Assembly: GCA_016165875.1 (NCBI GenBank) | Contig: JABBOT010000002.1 | Coordinates: forward strand, 35,181,868-35,245,867 | Direction: 5' to 3' | Source: Acanthopleura granulata | Taxonomy: Eukaryota; Mollusca; Polyplacophora; Chitonida; Chitonidae | Length of the DNA stretch: 64,000 nt | In this document: piece after piece, positions 1 through 11,500 of the stretch | How positions within the stretch are numbered: the first letter of the stretch is position 1 | Layout of the letters: each line of letters starts with the position of its first letter | Translations under genes and position numbers: made by a program | The notes under the pieces: model-generated | What the model was told of the DNA's origin: nothing | The model's input: only the letters and a program-made list of their open reading frames with translations | Databases searched by the model: none

Positions 1-1932
1 GGTTTACCCAGTGCGGTATATCCAATTATACCGCATCCTGTAGTACAAACAGCATCATTATGAATGACGTTACATCATGCATGAATGCACTGACAAAACC
101 TAGACCATTCAGTGCCATGAAAAGGCCTGTGATGTGTGATGTAAGTCGTCTTGAATAGTCGTCCATCAGGTATAAATCAATAAATCCCTGTAGAAGAAGA
201 GGCCACACCCAAGCACTGCCAGGCTGAGTGAATAGATTGTTGCTAGGCTGGTAAATGACATTTATGCATATGCTGATGAAGATACATCCAGTGTAGAATA
301 TACTGGAACCAACACGTTCAAATATAAGGATACTAGAATTCCTCAGGTGTGAAATTTGGTCAATTTTTTTTTATTTCACAGTCTTATTCTCCATTCTCCT
401 ATCTCTCCTCTCACTTACTGATGAAAACCAAATTTGAATTTGAATTACCTTAAATTTCACAAGAAGTATGACATGCTGTGAGCCAAGGAAGTTGTGTTTT
501 CTTAGTTCTCCCTGATTAGGGGGATTAGCTCACTGAAGGGTGTTACCTGCTGTGAATAGACCTGCCTGTGGCAAATGTGTATTGTCTCCTGCCATAAACT
601 GTGCATGGCTGCATGTGCAGGCTACTGGAGCAGACCTGTTAACTAAAAGAACAGCCTTAATCACCCCACCAGGGTACCATTGGGGGAATTGGTTTGTAAC
701 CACACATTCTAGCAGGTTTTGCTCAGAAATGTTTAGAGAAAACACCAATTTATGCTGTCATGGATCATGATAAGTTTTAAAATTTAACATAAGTAGGTTG
801 AGGTGTTCACATTTTAACTGGGGACAGGACAATCCTTGATTAAAATTAATTGGCACATAAATTAAAGGTGAATTTTGTCACACATGATGCTCCTCCAGAA
901 ATTTGGGTCTTTTTCACCCTTTCTGTTGTCGAGACAGTCGTGTGGTGAAATGCTTGTATTTCTTGCTTATTTTTCTACAGAAGGCTATGAAACTTGGCAC
1001 CCATGTAGCTAAATACCAAAGTTAGAAAGAGTCCCACAAAGTTTTGATATATTTTCTAGTTTTAAAGATATTAGTAAAGGAACATGAAAGTTTCAAAAAA
1101 GTTTTCAATTTTTGAAAGTTTTAACTTAAAATGATCACTCAGAATAATTTAAGATGAATATTAAAAATCTGTAGGACTGTTTTTAGCTTAAATAGTAAAT
1201 TATCCGCTTGGCCCCCCAAAAATGAAAATTTGGAAAATTGGCCAAAAAATAGCATTTTGAAAAACAGTTCCAATTATTTTCAAACCTTATTTTAATCAAT
1301 ATTAAAGTTAGGTAAATTCTAAAAGCTTTTTTGACATCAGGAGTCGTTTAGCTTTCAGAATATGTATACATATGGCCATATTTGATCAGTATGAAGGGCT
1401 ACACAAGGCAAAATGTGAAATTCTCCCTGTTAGGGGTTACAGTACCGTTAAGGCCAATCAATTAATCACTCTTGGGAATATGATATTTGTGCTGAAATAT
1501 TGAATTCATTTTCAGTTCAATTTATATTTCTTAATAACATCTCTATTTTATCAATATTTTCTGTCAAAATTTTTGGAAATGACTTCATTGATGAACTCAC
1601 CAGAAATGCCAAACTGGCTTTGTGCCCACTGTTGGACTCTTTGACCTGCCCCGCCCCTCTCACACGCACTACCTTTCAACTTATCAGCAAACTTATCCCA
1701 ATTACAGACTACTGGTACTTAATTTCTGGAGCCTGAGGTAAAGTGTAGTTTAAGGCCATTTTTATGTAACAAGAAGAAAGCTGAGAAGTTAATTTGTACT
1801 TTCATATGTAAGGGCATGTAAGCCCTAAGCTGCATATCAAGAGATCATAGTCAAAAGTTTTTATGTACCCTTTAATACTGAGTACTGCCTTCCACAATAT
1901 TGACTCCATACCTGTACTATCTGTTTCTTCAG
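1..1932. other. Intron sequence upstream of the first visible CCDC33 exon
   Basis: No coding exon could be supported here. The exon that follows begins after a clear acceptor (ttcttcAG at 1931-1932) in the middle of a codon, so this is intron of a gene whose 5' part lies outside the window. Most of 328-1447 is a dispersed DNA-transposon-like repeat, listed separately. Short open frames at 540-770 and 1500-1736 have no family resemblance and lie in repeat or AT-rich sequence. Confidence 0.6.
328..1447. mobile_element. TTAA-flanked non-autonomous DNA transposon, copy 1
   Basis: This is one of two copies of the same ~1.1-kb repeat in the window (the other is 23108-24376). The ends are imperfect inverted repeats: GGATACTAGAATTCC on the left, and a diverged counterpart ending ...CAGTACCG on the right. 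The element is flanked by ATAA (324-327) and TTAA (1448-1451), consistent with a TTAA target duplication with one point change. No transposase frame is visible. The interior is AT-rich with an alternating A/T-run segment around 1080-1300. Use of TTAA targets is known for piggyBac-like elements; assignment to that superfamily is inference. Confidence 0.65.
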
Positions 1933-4846
1933 TGACCAGGTGCCAGCCTCTGTGCTTGACCATCAGCTGAAGGAGCTGGAAAACTACCGTAGCGCAGTCC
2001 ACAAGATGGGCAGGGATATTTTGGCCCTGAGGGAGCAGATTCGGGAACAGGAGATTGAGAACAGCCAACTGAGGCGTGACCTGGCCCACTATGATGACTC
2101 CACACGCCTCATCCTCGACTCCTCAGACCTAGATGGAGTCACAAAACCGGAGCTGGCCTCAAAATATGGTTAGACAGCAGAATGTCAGGATATTGATCTG
2201 TAGAACACAGGGAAAGCAGTGCAATTGTACCTGTATGGCTAAGCAATCCTAAACATCTGCATACAACTTTGTGACTCACAGATAGATCAATGCAAACCCT
2301 GAAAGCCTAGTTGTTTTGTCTTTAATAATTCATGAAAAGTAACTTTAAATATAAAATTACGTTGATATTAATTATGGAAATTACTTTTTTTTTTTTTAAA
2401 TTTTCATTTTGGCACCTCCATATTTTTAAATATTTTCGGTTAGTGGTTGGAAATCCTTGGAAATGGCATCCTTGGTGACAAATCCTAACTGAATATGAAG
2501 AAATTAAAAATGTTTTATGTATCATTTATCATTTAAATTACCATACTGTTCCTTTCTTCCAGCCTCTCTGAAGCAGAAGTTAGCGAGTCAGACATCTGAG
2601 CTGAAATCTTACAAAGATAGAGTTCAAAAACTACAGAATGAAATTATCAAGGTAAGTGTTGACAACTCAGCCTGATGAATAAAGCAGTACTGAAGGTAGT
2701 GTTCATTTGCATAGAAACTGAAATAATCACAAAACTAGACAGTGTTGTAAGCGATAAATTTCAACAAATTTGATTGTGGAGATGTAGGCAGCATTTCATG
2801 TATTCAAGTTTAACCATTACCAGAAAAATGACCGAGAGAAGGAATTCCTAAAGGTGAAGGATGCTCACCTCTCCCAACAAAGTCTGATGCTGAAGTTCCA
2901 GGAGAAGGCCAGGAAGGTGAATGATCTAGAGGAGGCATGCAGGAAACAGGAGAAGGTTATAGAGAAGATGGAGAAACTGTTGCAGCGACAAAAGGACCAT
3001 AAAAACAGAGGTATAAACAGATATATTTGCAAGAATTATTGCATGGTTAATCATGGCCCCCAATAGTGCACAATACAACTCAGAGATTTTAATTCTTTGC
3101 TGTTTATTTATTTGAATAAACTGCTACACTATTGTGTAACATGTATAATTTTCAACTATTATTTGTTCCCAGGTGTATGTTTATGTAAAAGTGATGAATG
3201 CATGTGTGTTGTTAACAGTTTTTAAGTGCAATTTTAATTTTAGGTAATTTACAGTATGATACCCATGATGCGCTACTAGATGAAAATCGACGTCTAAGAA
3301 GAGAGATGGAAATGATGAAGGTAAGAAATGTCTTTCATACACAGAGTCATAACCCAAAACGTGAGAATTATAATAACTTGTGTCTTTGTCAGATTTGCTC
3401 ATTAGTCCTTAAGTAAGGATGAAACAGTTTCACAATATTACTGAACAATTTCATTTTCTGCCTCCTTAGGATAGAACTCGGCATATGGACAGCTCTTCAA
3501 ATGATGAATCTGAGAAACTCGAACTGTACCAGGCTCTGGACAAAGCCGAAGGGAGGATTATGTCCCTTGAAAAGCAGGTCAATCTTCTTAATGGACTCAC
3601 ACTCTACTCTTTTCTCTTGAAACTGGCTTTACTGGCTATACTGTCTATGAACAACTTTTTCTTTATTTTCATTTGAGAAGTGGTTTTGCTTTCTTAGATT
3701 AAATGCTTACTTTAGAGTGAGAGTCTCTGAAGTGAGAGAACCTTGATAGTTGCATTATGGTCAGTAGATTCATGTCATTTCTTCTCATTGTGTTTAGTAA
3801 AGGTACTCTTAGTACGCTCTTCATCAGAGTTCGACTGAATATTTAGTACTGAACAAGGCAGTCATGTAGACATTACAGAAACAGTGTAACTGAATAAGAT
3901 CCAGATCTCATTAATGCAAGTGTTTAATTTCATTCTCAGAAAGGGAATTCTGTTGCTCTTGAGGCTTTGCCGCAAAGAAGTAGTTGGCAGGGCTACTTTA
4001 TGTGGTCCTTTGTAAAGATCATTGTAGACTATCCATACTAACCATCCACTAATATGATGTGGGAAAGTTTGTCAGTAGCTTACCAAAGATCGGTGGTTTA
4101 CTTGAAGCACTCTCGTTTCCTGCATCATGAAATTGATTTTGCCATTCAACAGCATTCAAATAAACAAATAAATAATTAATTAAATATGGATATTAAAACA
4201 AATATGCTGTAGGTCATATGAGACAGCTTATTCTTGTTTTATGTTGTGTGCTGTGGACAGTTGGCAGACAACAGCCGACGATGGGGTCGTGAAAAGGCCG
4301 ATCTTGTTCTCAGGAAGAATGAAACTGACTACGGCTTTGGCCGTCCCATTGTCTCCCCAGTAAGTACCTTGTATCCATTACCAATTCTCTGTCAAGAGGT
4401 GCAGAATTAAACTGAAAGATCTCCAGCATTTCAAGGATTGCCACATAGTTTCAAGCTGAAATGGATTGAATATACATTGAAAATGGAAATAGGGAATGGT
4501 GTTTGTTAACAACTGACGGATGCTATATCCCTGTGGCAAATGATTTTGCAACATATGTGCTATGTTATTAACCTCATATTTTTCATTTTAGTCGTTGTCT
4601 TTTAATCCCAGTTAATATTCTTAAGTATGGCGTAAAACACTAATCAAATAAATAAATGTAACCCCAGTTCATTCCTGACATTTTCAGTAATGTGATGTTT
4701 TGCTCCATCTGATTGGTTGTCTTGTTCTCTTTGTCTGCCATCAGACTCTACTGCATCACAGTTTCCCTGCACCCAGAGAACCCAGGCGCTATTCCAAGGC
4801 TCCAACAAAACACAAATTTTCTCCTAAGATTAACTCATATTATTGA
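1933..4846 (+). CDS. CCDC33: CCDC33-like coiled-coil protein, C-terminal exons (5' part outside window)
   Basis: Seven coding exons join in frame: 1933-2168, 2563-2651, 2824-3010, 3244-3320, 3470-3577, 4261-4359 and 4745-4846 (stop TGA 4844-4846). All have GT donors and AG acceptors. The product is almost all heptad-rich coiled coil with many Glu, Lys, Arg and Gln residues. Segments such as ENYRSAVHKM in the first exon, KNDREKEFL and EKVIEKMEKLL in the third, and WGREKADL in the sixth match my memory of the C-terminal half of vertebrate CCDC33. In vertebrates that protein is testis-enriched, carries an N-terminal C2-type region (outside this window) and has a poorly defined role. The last exon is basic and ends ...KINSYY. 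The N-terminal exons must lie upstream of position 1. The gene runs in the same direction as ASPSCR1, with 3.7 kb between the stop and the next ATG. The alternative is another coiled-coil ciliary protein, which I consider less likely. Confidence 0.72.
4619..4658 (+). mobile_element. SINE 3'-tail fragment
   Basis: About 40 bp matching the conserved 3' end of the window's SINE family (AAGTATGGCGTAAAACACTA followed by a CAAATAAATAAAT tail). It lies in the last CCDC33 intron. Only the tail remains. Confidence 0.7.
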
Positions 4847-4948
4847 TTCATAGTTATTACTTAGTTCTTTGTTTTAGTGTTCTATATATATTTAATTCGT
4901 TACACTGAAAGTGCTATTTTCCCCCCTAAACTTGCCCTATTTTATTTT

Positions 4949-4954
4949 ATTAAA
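4949..4954 (+). promoter_or_regulatory. Candidate poly(A) signal ATTAAA for CCDC33
   Basis: ATTAAA occurs about 100 bp after the CCDC33 stop, in T-rich sequence. Another candidate (AATAAA at 6853-6858) is much further downstream, so the real 3' end is uncertain. Confidence 0.35.
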
Positions 4955-6199
4955 CATATATTCTCGTGAGAAGAAAAATATTTTTGATAATTCAGCCATG
5001 CTCAGGATTATGTGCGTATGTCAGTGTGACATCTTCAGTTATATTTAATGGAAGAAACATAGGTCTTTTGTTGTGAAGCCCTTTGTTATAGGAACATCTA
5101 ATGTTTTGTAACTAAATGAATATACACATTTTTGTTATGAGTGACAACTTCATTTTTTTTTTCCTTCTGGACGTTTCTGTGTTTGTACTGTGCAATGCAG
5201 TACCTTTAATGGAGTTAAGGACATGATTTTTAAGAGTTGTTGGTTGATGGGTTGCTAGTAGAGTGGAAAGAGTTGCAAGTTTTCATTCAAAATGCTACAA
5301 GCCAATGAACAACTGTATAGATGCTCTGTTGACACTTTTAGGTTTTCCACTCATCTGTTGATTGATTACAATCAGTACATTGATAAATATATTGTTTAGT
5401 TAACCATACTTTTTCTTATTTTAGACTTGTAGACTTGTTATTTTGTGTAAAATGTAATACACTTACATATGAACTCTACCCTGGCATAGAGCTCAGTAGG
5501 TTGACACTGTACAGTTTATGTTTGTTATTTGAAGATATAGTCTGAAATGTATTAAGAATCAAGTATGTTAACTGTTTATAAATGTATGTAGTTATTTTCA
5601 CAAGTTAAGCTTAAAACACTGGATTCCACGCATTTTGTTTAACATATTTTTTTGTTACTGAACAAATGCATCACACAAGTGTGATTTGTTTATTAATATA
5701 CTATTTAAATGTAGCTGTACTGACTTTGTCATAGTCTGATTGTCAGGAATGGCTCAACTGCCAGTATGTGCAGATATAATATACTAATGACTGTGTGGAT
5801 CAGTTATACAAATGTAATTCAAATTAAAAAAGAAATATTTGTATAGATATAGTTTTATAATGGATATATTAATTTTTTTATTAAAGGAATTGTTCCTTTC
5901 CTGTTATAAAATTGAATTTACCAAACCTCCCATTTATGCCATTAGTTTAGGTTATGTTGCTGAATTGTTGACTTGTTACAATGTATATATGTATAGTGTA
6001 CAGAACAGCAGGTTTTCTTTTGGAATTTTATACCCATGAATGTAAGTGGTTAAATGTTTTTAGGGTATTCATCTTTTATTAGCCTGAGCAAAAGATGTAA
6101 ATAGTCCCCATTCCAATGACCAAATTCAGCCGTTTTTTTGTAGAATATTATAGATTGTTGAATGTGTTATTCTATTGAACATGTGGTTGTAATGAACAT

Positions 6200-6500
6200 G
6201 AGACATTCAGGAATATCTGGGATCAATGTCCTACATTCAGGAATATCTTGGATCTCTGTCCCACATTCAGGAATATCTGGGATCACTGTCCTACATTCAG
6301 GAATATCTGGGATCACAGTCCTACATTCAGGAATATCTGGGATCACTGTCCTACATTCAGGAATATCTGAGATCATTGTCCTACATTCAGGAATATCTGG
6401 GATCACTGTGCTACATTCAGGAATGTTTGGGATCACTGTCCTACATTCAGAATTATTTGGGATCACTGTTCTACATGCAAGATTATGTGGGATTGCTGTC
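6200..6500 (+). repeat. 30-bp minisatellite, about ten copies
   Basis: Tandem 30-bp units built around ACATTCAGGAATATCTGGGA and then TCACTGTCCT, with the last two or three units more diverged. Because 30 is a multiple of three and no unit carries a stop in several frames, open frames of 99-136 codons appear on both strands. They translate to 10-residue repeats in three frames and are best explained as a by-product of the period rather than as a gene. The array is about 1.4 kb downstream of the CCDC33 stop. Confidence 0.9.
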
Positions 6501-7346
6501 TTACATTATTTTGCCACTGAGGTAACACCTAAAAAATCTATATATCTTAACAAACTACAGGTCTATCATTGATGTGTAATTTATTTTGTTGCATCATGTA
6601 TTTTAATTTAAAACTGACAATGCTTTAGATTACTATGAAGGTGGTAATTTGAATGCTCTGTTTCAAACCTGATACTAAATATTTGTATCAGAAATAGTAT
6701 TAAAGTTCCTGTTGGTTTGATGGTTGGTTGAAGTTATTGGCATGTCCATTTCACAGAGTTTCTGTTGACAGTGTAAACATTGACCTGATGTCATATGTAA
6801 AATCACCAGCTTGAGATTAAATGTACAAAGTTATGTTTACAAAGATCATTGGAATAAAGACTTACTATCAATATTTGTGTCTGAAATAGTTCACTTCTAA
6901 ATGAATGAATTGTTATGGCTTAGTAATGCACATCATTTCCCTTTTGATGATGTATCTATCCAACTGTGTTGCATTTAGACTTTGTCACTTTAATGATGGT
7001 TCTGACAAAAGAGAAATGAACAGTATACCAAATTACCTGATTGTGGAGTATGTGCTTAGAGAAAACTTTTTGTCACAGTACATATATATCTTAAATTTAG
7101 CTGAGCCATGCTAGTGTATGCCCTGAGAAGACTGACAGTGTATCTCTAAAGGTACATAAAGTATTGCAGTTAAGCTGAGCTAGTATACGGTACATCTGGC
7201 TTTACTGCTACATTGGTACATGCTGAGAAATACCCGCAAGGTGTACGTAAGTAAGATGACAAAGTAGTTCTTGTAATCTACACTAATGGTGAATGGAGAA
7301 TTGAATCTATTTATTTATTTGCTTGTTGTGTAATGCGATACAAAAG

Positions 7347-7446
7347 AATTTCCCGGGCTCTGCCCGGTTTCTTCCCACCGTAATGCTGCCCGACATCATA
7401 AAGGTTAAATATCCTTGAGTACGGCGTAAAACACCAATCAAATCAT
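7347..7446 (+). mobile_element. SINE 3' fragment
   Basis: Matches the 3' half of the SINE family: the GGGCTCTGCCCGGTTTCTTC segment, then the conserved GAGTACGGCGTAAAACACCA tail. The tRNA-like head is missing. Confidence 0.75.
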
Positions 7447-8570
7447 GTCGTCACACTTATACAATGGCATTCAGCTTTATGGGTGAAGGAAACAGAAGGG
7501 CCTGAGACAAACCTCCAATATTTAGCAAGTTACTGACCAACCTTGCCAAGTGTGACATAAATCACACCATACTGGCTGAAGACAGGTGGTCTTCAACAAA
7601 TACTAGGTTGCGCAAATGAGCACGAGAATCATGAAAGCAGTTATTGTTACCCACAAATAGTGAGAGTGGAGGAATCTACAAATTCAGTTCCTTGTTCTGG
7701 TCATTGAAAGGGATTGCATGTATTATTCTGTAAAGACTGAAACAACAATAGTGCTGTGTCCTGTTTGCTAATTGTTTGCCAGCTGGTTACAAATAGGGTG
7801 GGCCTCATATAAACCTCTAACCAATTGCCCATTCACTTCTCTGGTCATAAACTAAACAGAATGTCACTAGTCACAAGTTCCTTAAGCAGACGATTTGAAC
7901 ATACCTTTACTGAAATATTCATTAAAACCTGATGTATCCATTGGCAAAGAGATACTTGTCAATTTCAGGGCAGCTTGGTTATACAGATATATCTTGGTCG
8001 TGATTACTATCATGTGACTGGTGAGGCTGTGTACTTGAAATGTAGTTTGAGCATGAAAGCACTGATGCTGTATACCTCACATGACACTTATACAGGGCCA
8101 TCATCTGATCAGATGAATGTCAGAATTATAAATAGATAGAAGGGAAGGCATTTTAATACTCTGTTGAATTCTTCACACAAACACCAGATTAGGAATACTG
8201 GTAAATATTCTGCAGGCGGATAAACACAACAAATGATTTGTGTAATACTTTACCTTTACAAGTTAATTCACATTGAAGAAAAGACACTTCCATGGAAATT
8301 GTCAAAATTCTCACCTGCCTTGGATAGACCACCATCAGTGGTAGTTAACTATGGCGTGGGTATGTAGTGTTTGGGAAAATAATACATTGACAAAATGTCA
8401 GGAAATGCATATGTTTTAGACACATGACGGTGTTTACCTAAAGTTTATTTGTTTTCGTCCCTTGTTGTTGAAGTATGAAAGTATGCTCCGGCCAATGCAC
8501 CTGATGGTGATCAAGGGGGACAACTGACAATAAAAGTTACCTCCTCATTTTAGTCCGATTGAAAACAAAC

Positions 8571-11500
8571 ATGGCGACCTCCATACAGGTGCTCTGTCCC
8601 AACGGAAGACGTCAAACTGTTAAAGTTACTCCTAGTACAACCTTGCTACAGGTAACTTTTTGCAACTGAGCAGATCGCGTGTGTTAGAGTACTGATTCCA
8701 TGTCGGAAAATGAACTTGGTTTCTCAACAGCTGACTTTTGTGAAAGCTGATGCTGTTGTGGTTGTCAAGTAAATGACAGTGCGATTCGCCATACAACAGA
8801 TGTTGTATTAGTCCCAGCTGATTTATGTTTAGGGCCTGAAATATTACTGAAGCAAAGAATTTTTCAAATGGATAGTTTTGTTGCTGTAGGTGGTGCATTT
8901 CTCCAATCTCTCTACATCTGTGTTGCTTTTTTTCAACCTACTGGCTGCTCCATCAATCTCACATCCTCCTACAGCATGGATAATTAACATGTGAGGAAGA
9001 CAGGAAACAAATAATAAAAGAAAATTATTGAGATACGATGCTAATTTTCTAGTAGATATATATGTATAACAACACTGAAATAAATCCAGAAAATACAAAT
9101 GCCTAATACATGTATGTACTTTGGAATTTCTTTCAGAGTGGGAACTCAGTAGCCCTCTCTCTGATCTATATATCTGGCCAATAAATCTTGAAATTTTGTG
9201 GCTGATACTGATTCTGCTTTTCTCTGTACATTATGGGATTTATCATTAGTTAACACTGGTTATAATGTTTATGTCTGTAGCTGCCGGGAAAATGTTAACC
9301 TTTGCATGTTAAAAGCCTATTCATTTTGAGATACAGAGAATATATGTCATAATGTGTAACATGAATAAACTTGAAGAACATGCTGCAGAGCTCCAGTGAA
9401 ACCCATGACCATCCACAGGTTGCTGGCAGACTTTCCCAAATAGGACCTGAGAGGAAGGTAGCCAGAGCTCTGGCCTCTTGTCAGCTGGGTCATTATACTG
9501 CACTAGCATTCTAACCACTGAGCGACAGAGGCCCCAAATGAAATGTAGCTGGTAAACATGAAACATTTCATCATTGGTGACTTTTAATTCTATGTGAAGT
9601 TATTGATTGCAAGTGAAGATGCACACACCAAAGCTATACTTAAAAAATTCATTACAGCTGAACAAAAGCACCCGGAATATCAAAGCAATTTAAAGTTATT
9701 CAACTGCCTTGGCTATGTAATAAATTTTGTTACCAGTGTTTTATTTCGAAATATAAAATATATATATATATGGCTTACCAAATGATGAAATCATGTATAA
9801 TAATATAACATATAATGAATGTCCTTGACATTTGTCAGATATATTAGAACTCAGAGATTTACCTGGGACATATGACATACATGTATCTCATATTGTCTCC
9901 CAGGTTTTACTTTAAAACCACTTAATGTACATATTCTAAATAGAAATAAGATATAGTTAAAGATCTTTGAGTTTATGGTCATGCTATTGGCTGGTTGAAA
10001 GGCATACACATATAGAAGATTTTACCTTCGGCCTGAAATATAATGTTTAGGTGTCATTTATTCAATACACCAACTTGACATGATGCATCATTCGTTGTAG
10101 ATGTACAAACACTTTCTATTTCTTCTTAACTCTTTCCATACGGTACAATTGGCGTGATGTAGTTTAAAAAAATACCAATGGAATATGAGTCAGCTAGTTG
10201 ATGAGCAACACTTCATAGGGTGATAAAAATAAACAAAAAAATATCGATATAAATTTGCACCTTATTTTTTAACTGCCGATACCGTCTTTGTTGTTGTAGG
10301 TCTATGGCCAGTGAGATAAATGGTGTGAAGAAAAAAAAAAAGAAGAAAAGTAATACAAGCTTGTGGCCAATGAATATTGAGTATATAATTAGGTTCTGAT
10401 GGGTAGGCCTATTTCAGTAAACATTTTCCTTCAAACTAGAAAGACTTCACTTTATTTTCAGTGAATTCCTTTGTAACCAACATTGTGTTGAAGCTAACAC
10501 TGCCACTGATTTGCGCATGATCGCTAGGATACCTTGACTCAGAACATTGTGGCGTCCTCGCCTTTCAACTGTTACACCAACTACAGTATCCACAACGATG
10601 AAAGCCATGCTTAAAAGAGTAATGATGATTTTGTGTCATGAGACAGCAAATATCAAAAGCATAATTCAGTGTAGATAAATTTTAGATTCTGGAGCGTTTG
10701 ACACTTTTTCCCATGATGATTTTGAAGTAGCACAGAACAGACGCTAGAAGTTCGCTGGCCATTTTGACCATACTCAACAAAGGAGACAGCTAAATAGTAA
10801 ATGACTTACATGATATCAATAGGCCTCATTTCGCTTGGCTCAGCCTTTGGCTTTGCCTCACAACATTCGGTACATAGGATAATATGGGGACTTGTAAAGC
10901 AAAGGGTGCTGTCAAGTGGTAGGGTGATGTCAGCTCATTGAGGAATCTGCTGTTTACTATTTATCTGAGAAGCCGACACACATAATTCAGCAAGCTAAAT
11001 CTCTTCTCTTACTTTTTGGATTCTGTCACTCACTTTGTCGGTCGATGCCACGGTCAGATGTAAAAAATAAGGCTTCAACATTTAACTCCTTGAAGTACGA
11101 CATACGCAGAAATCACCTAATGCTTAATATCTTCTTATGGATCTTCCAAATGACATGTCAGACTGATACAAAGAGAAGGTGAAGTTAGCTGTGACTGTTG
11201 TCAAACCATGTTTGCCACCTCCTCATATCCATCGCTTGCCACATCACAGTCACTAAGAACATCCAAAATATAATCAAAAATAAAACCAGACCTTAACTAG
11301 GTGGTGGTCTCAAAAACCCCACTGGCCATTGTTTTGTGTGCAGCTTAGTGTGTAAGGTGATATCAAGTTGCTGACTTGTCCGTCTTGTGACCAACCAGCT
11401 TGTTTTGTCTAAAGTGTGATTAACACTTCTGCACTGAACATGTAACAGACATTTGTTATACACACCAATTCCGATTGCTTGTCATCATGCATGTACAGAA

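Larger units (their letters stand above)
4847..8570. other. CCDC33 3' UTR and spacer to ASPSCR1
   Basis: AT-rich sequence with no supported coding exon. It holds the probable CCDC33 3' UTR, a 30-bp tandem array (about 6200-6500), a SINE 3' fragment (7347-7446), and the presumed ASPSCR1 promoter and 5' UTR immediately before 8571. I see no TATA box in a convincing place. From 7450 to 8450 I recognise nothing. Confidence 0.6.

Noticed and set aside
6162..6572. 136-codon plus-strand frame and 99-codon frames on both strands
   Set aside because: Entirely produced by the 30-bp tandem repeat; three frames are equally open and there is no splice or start context.
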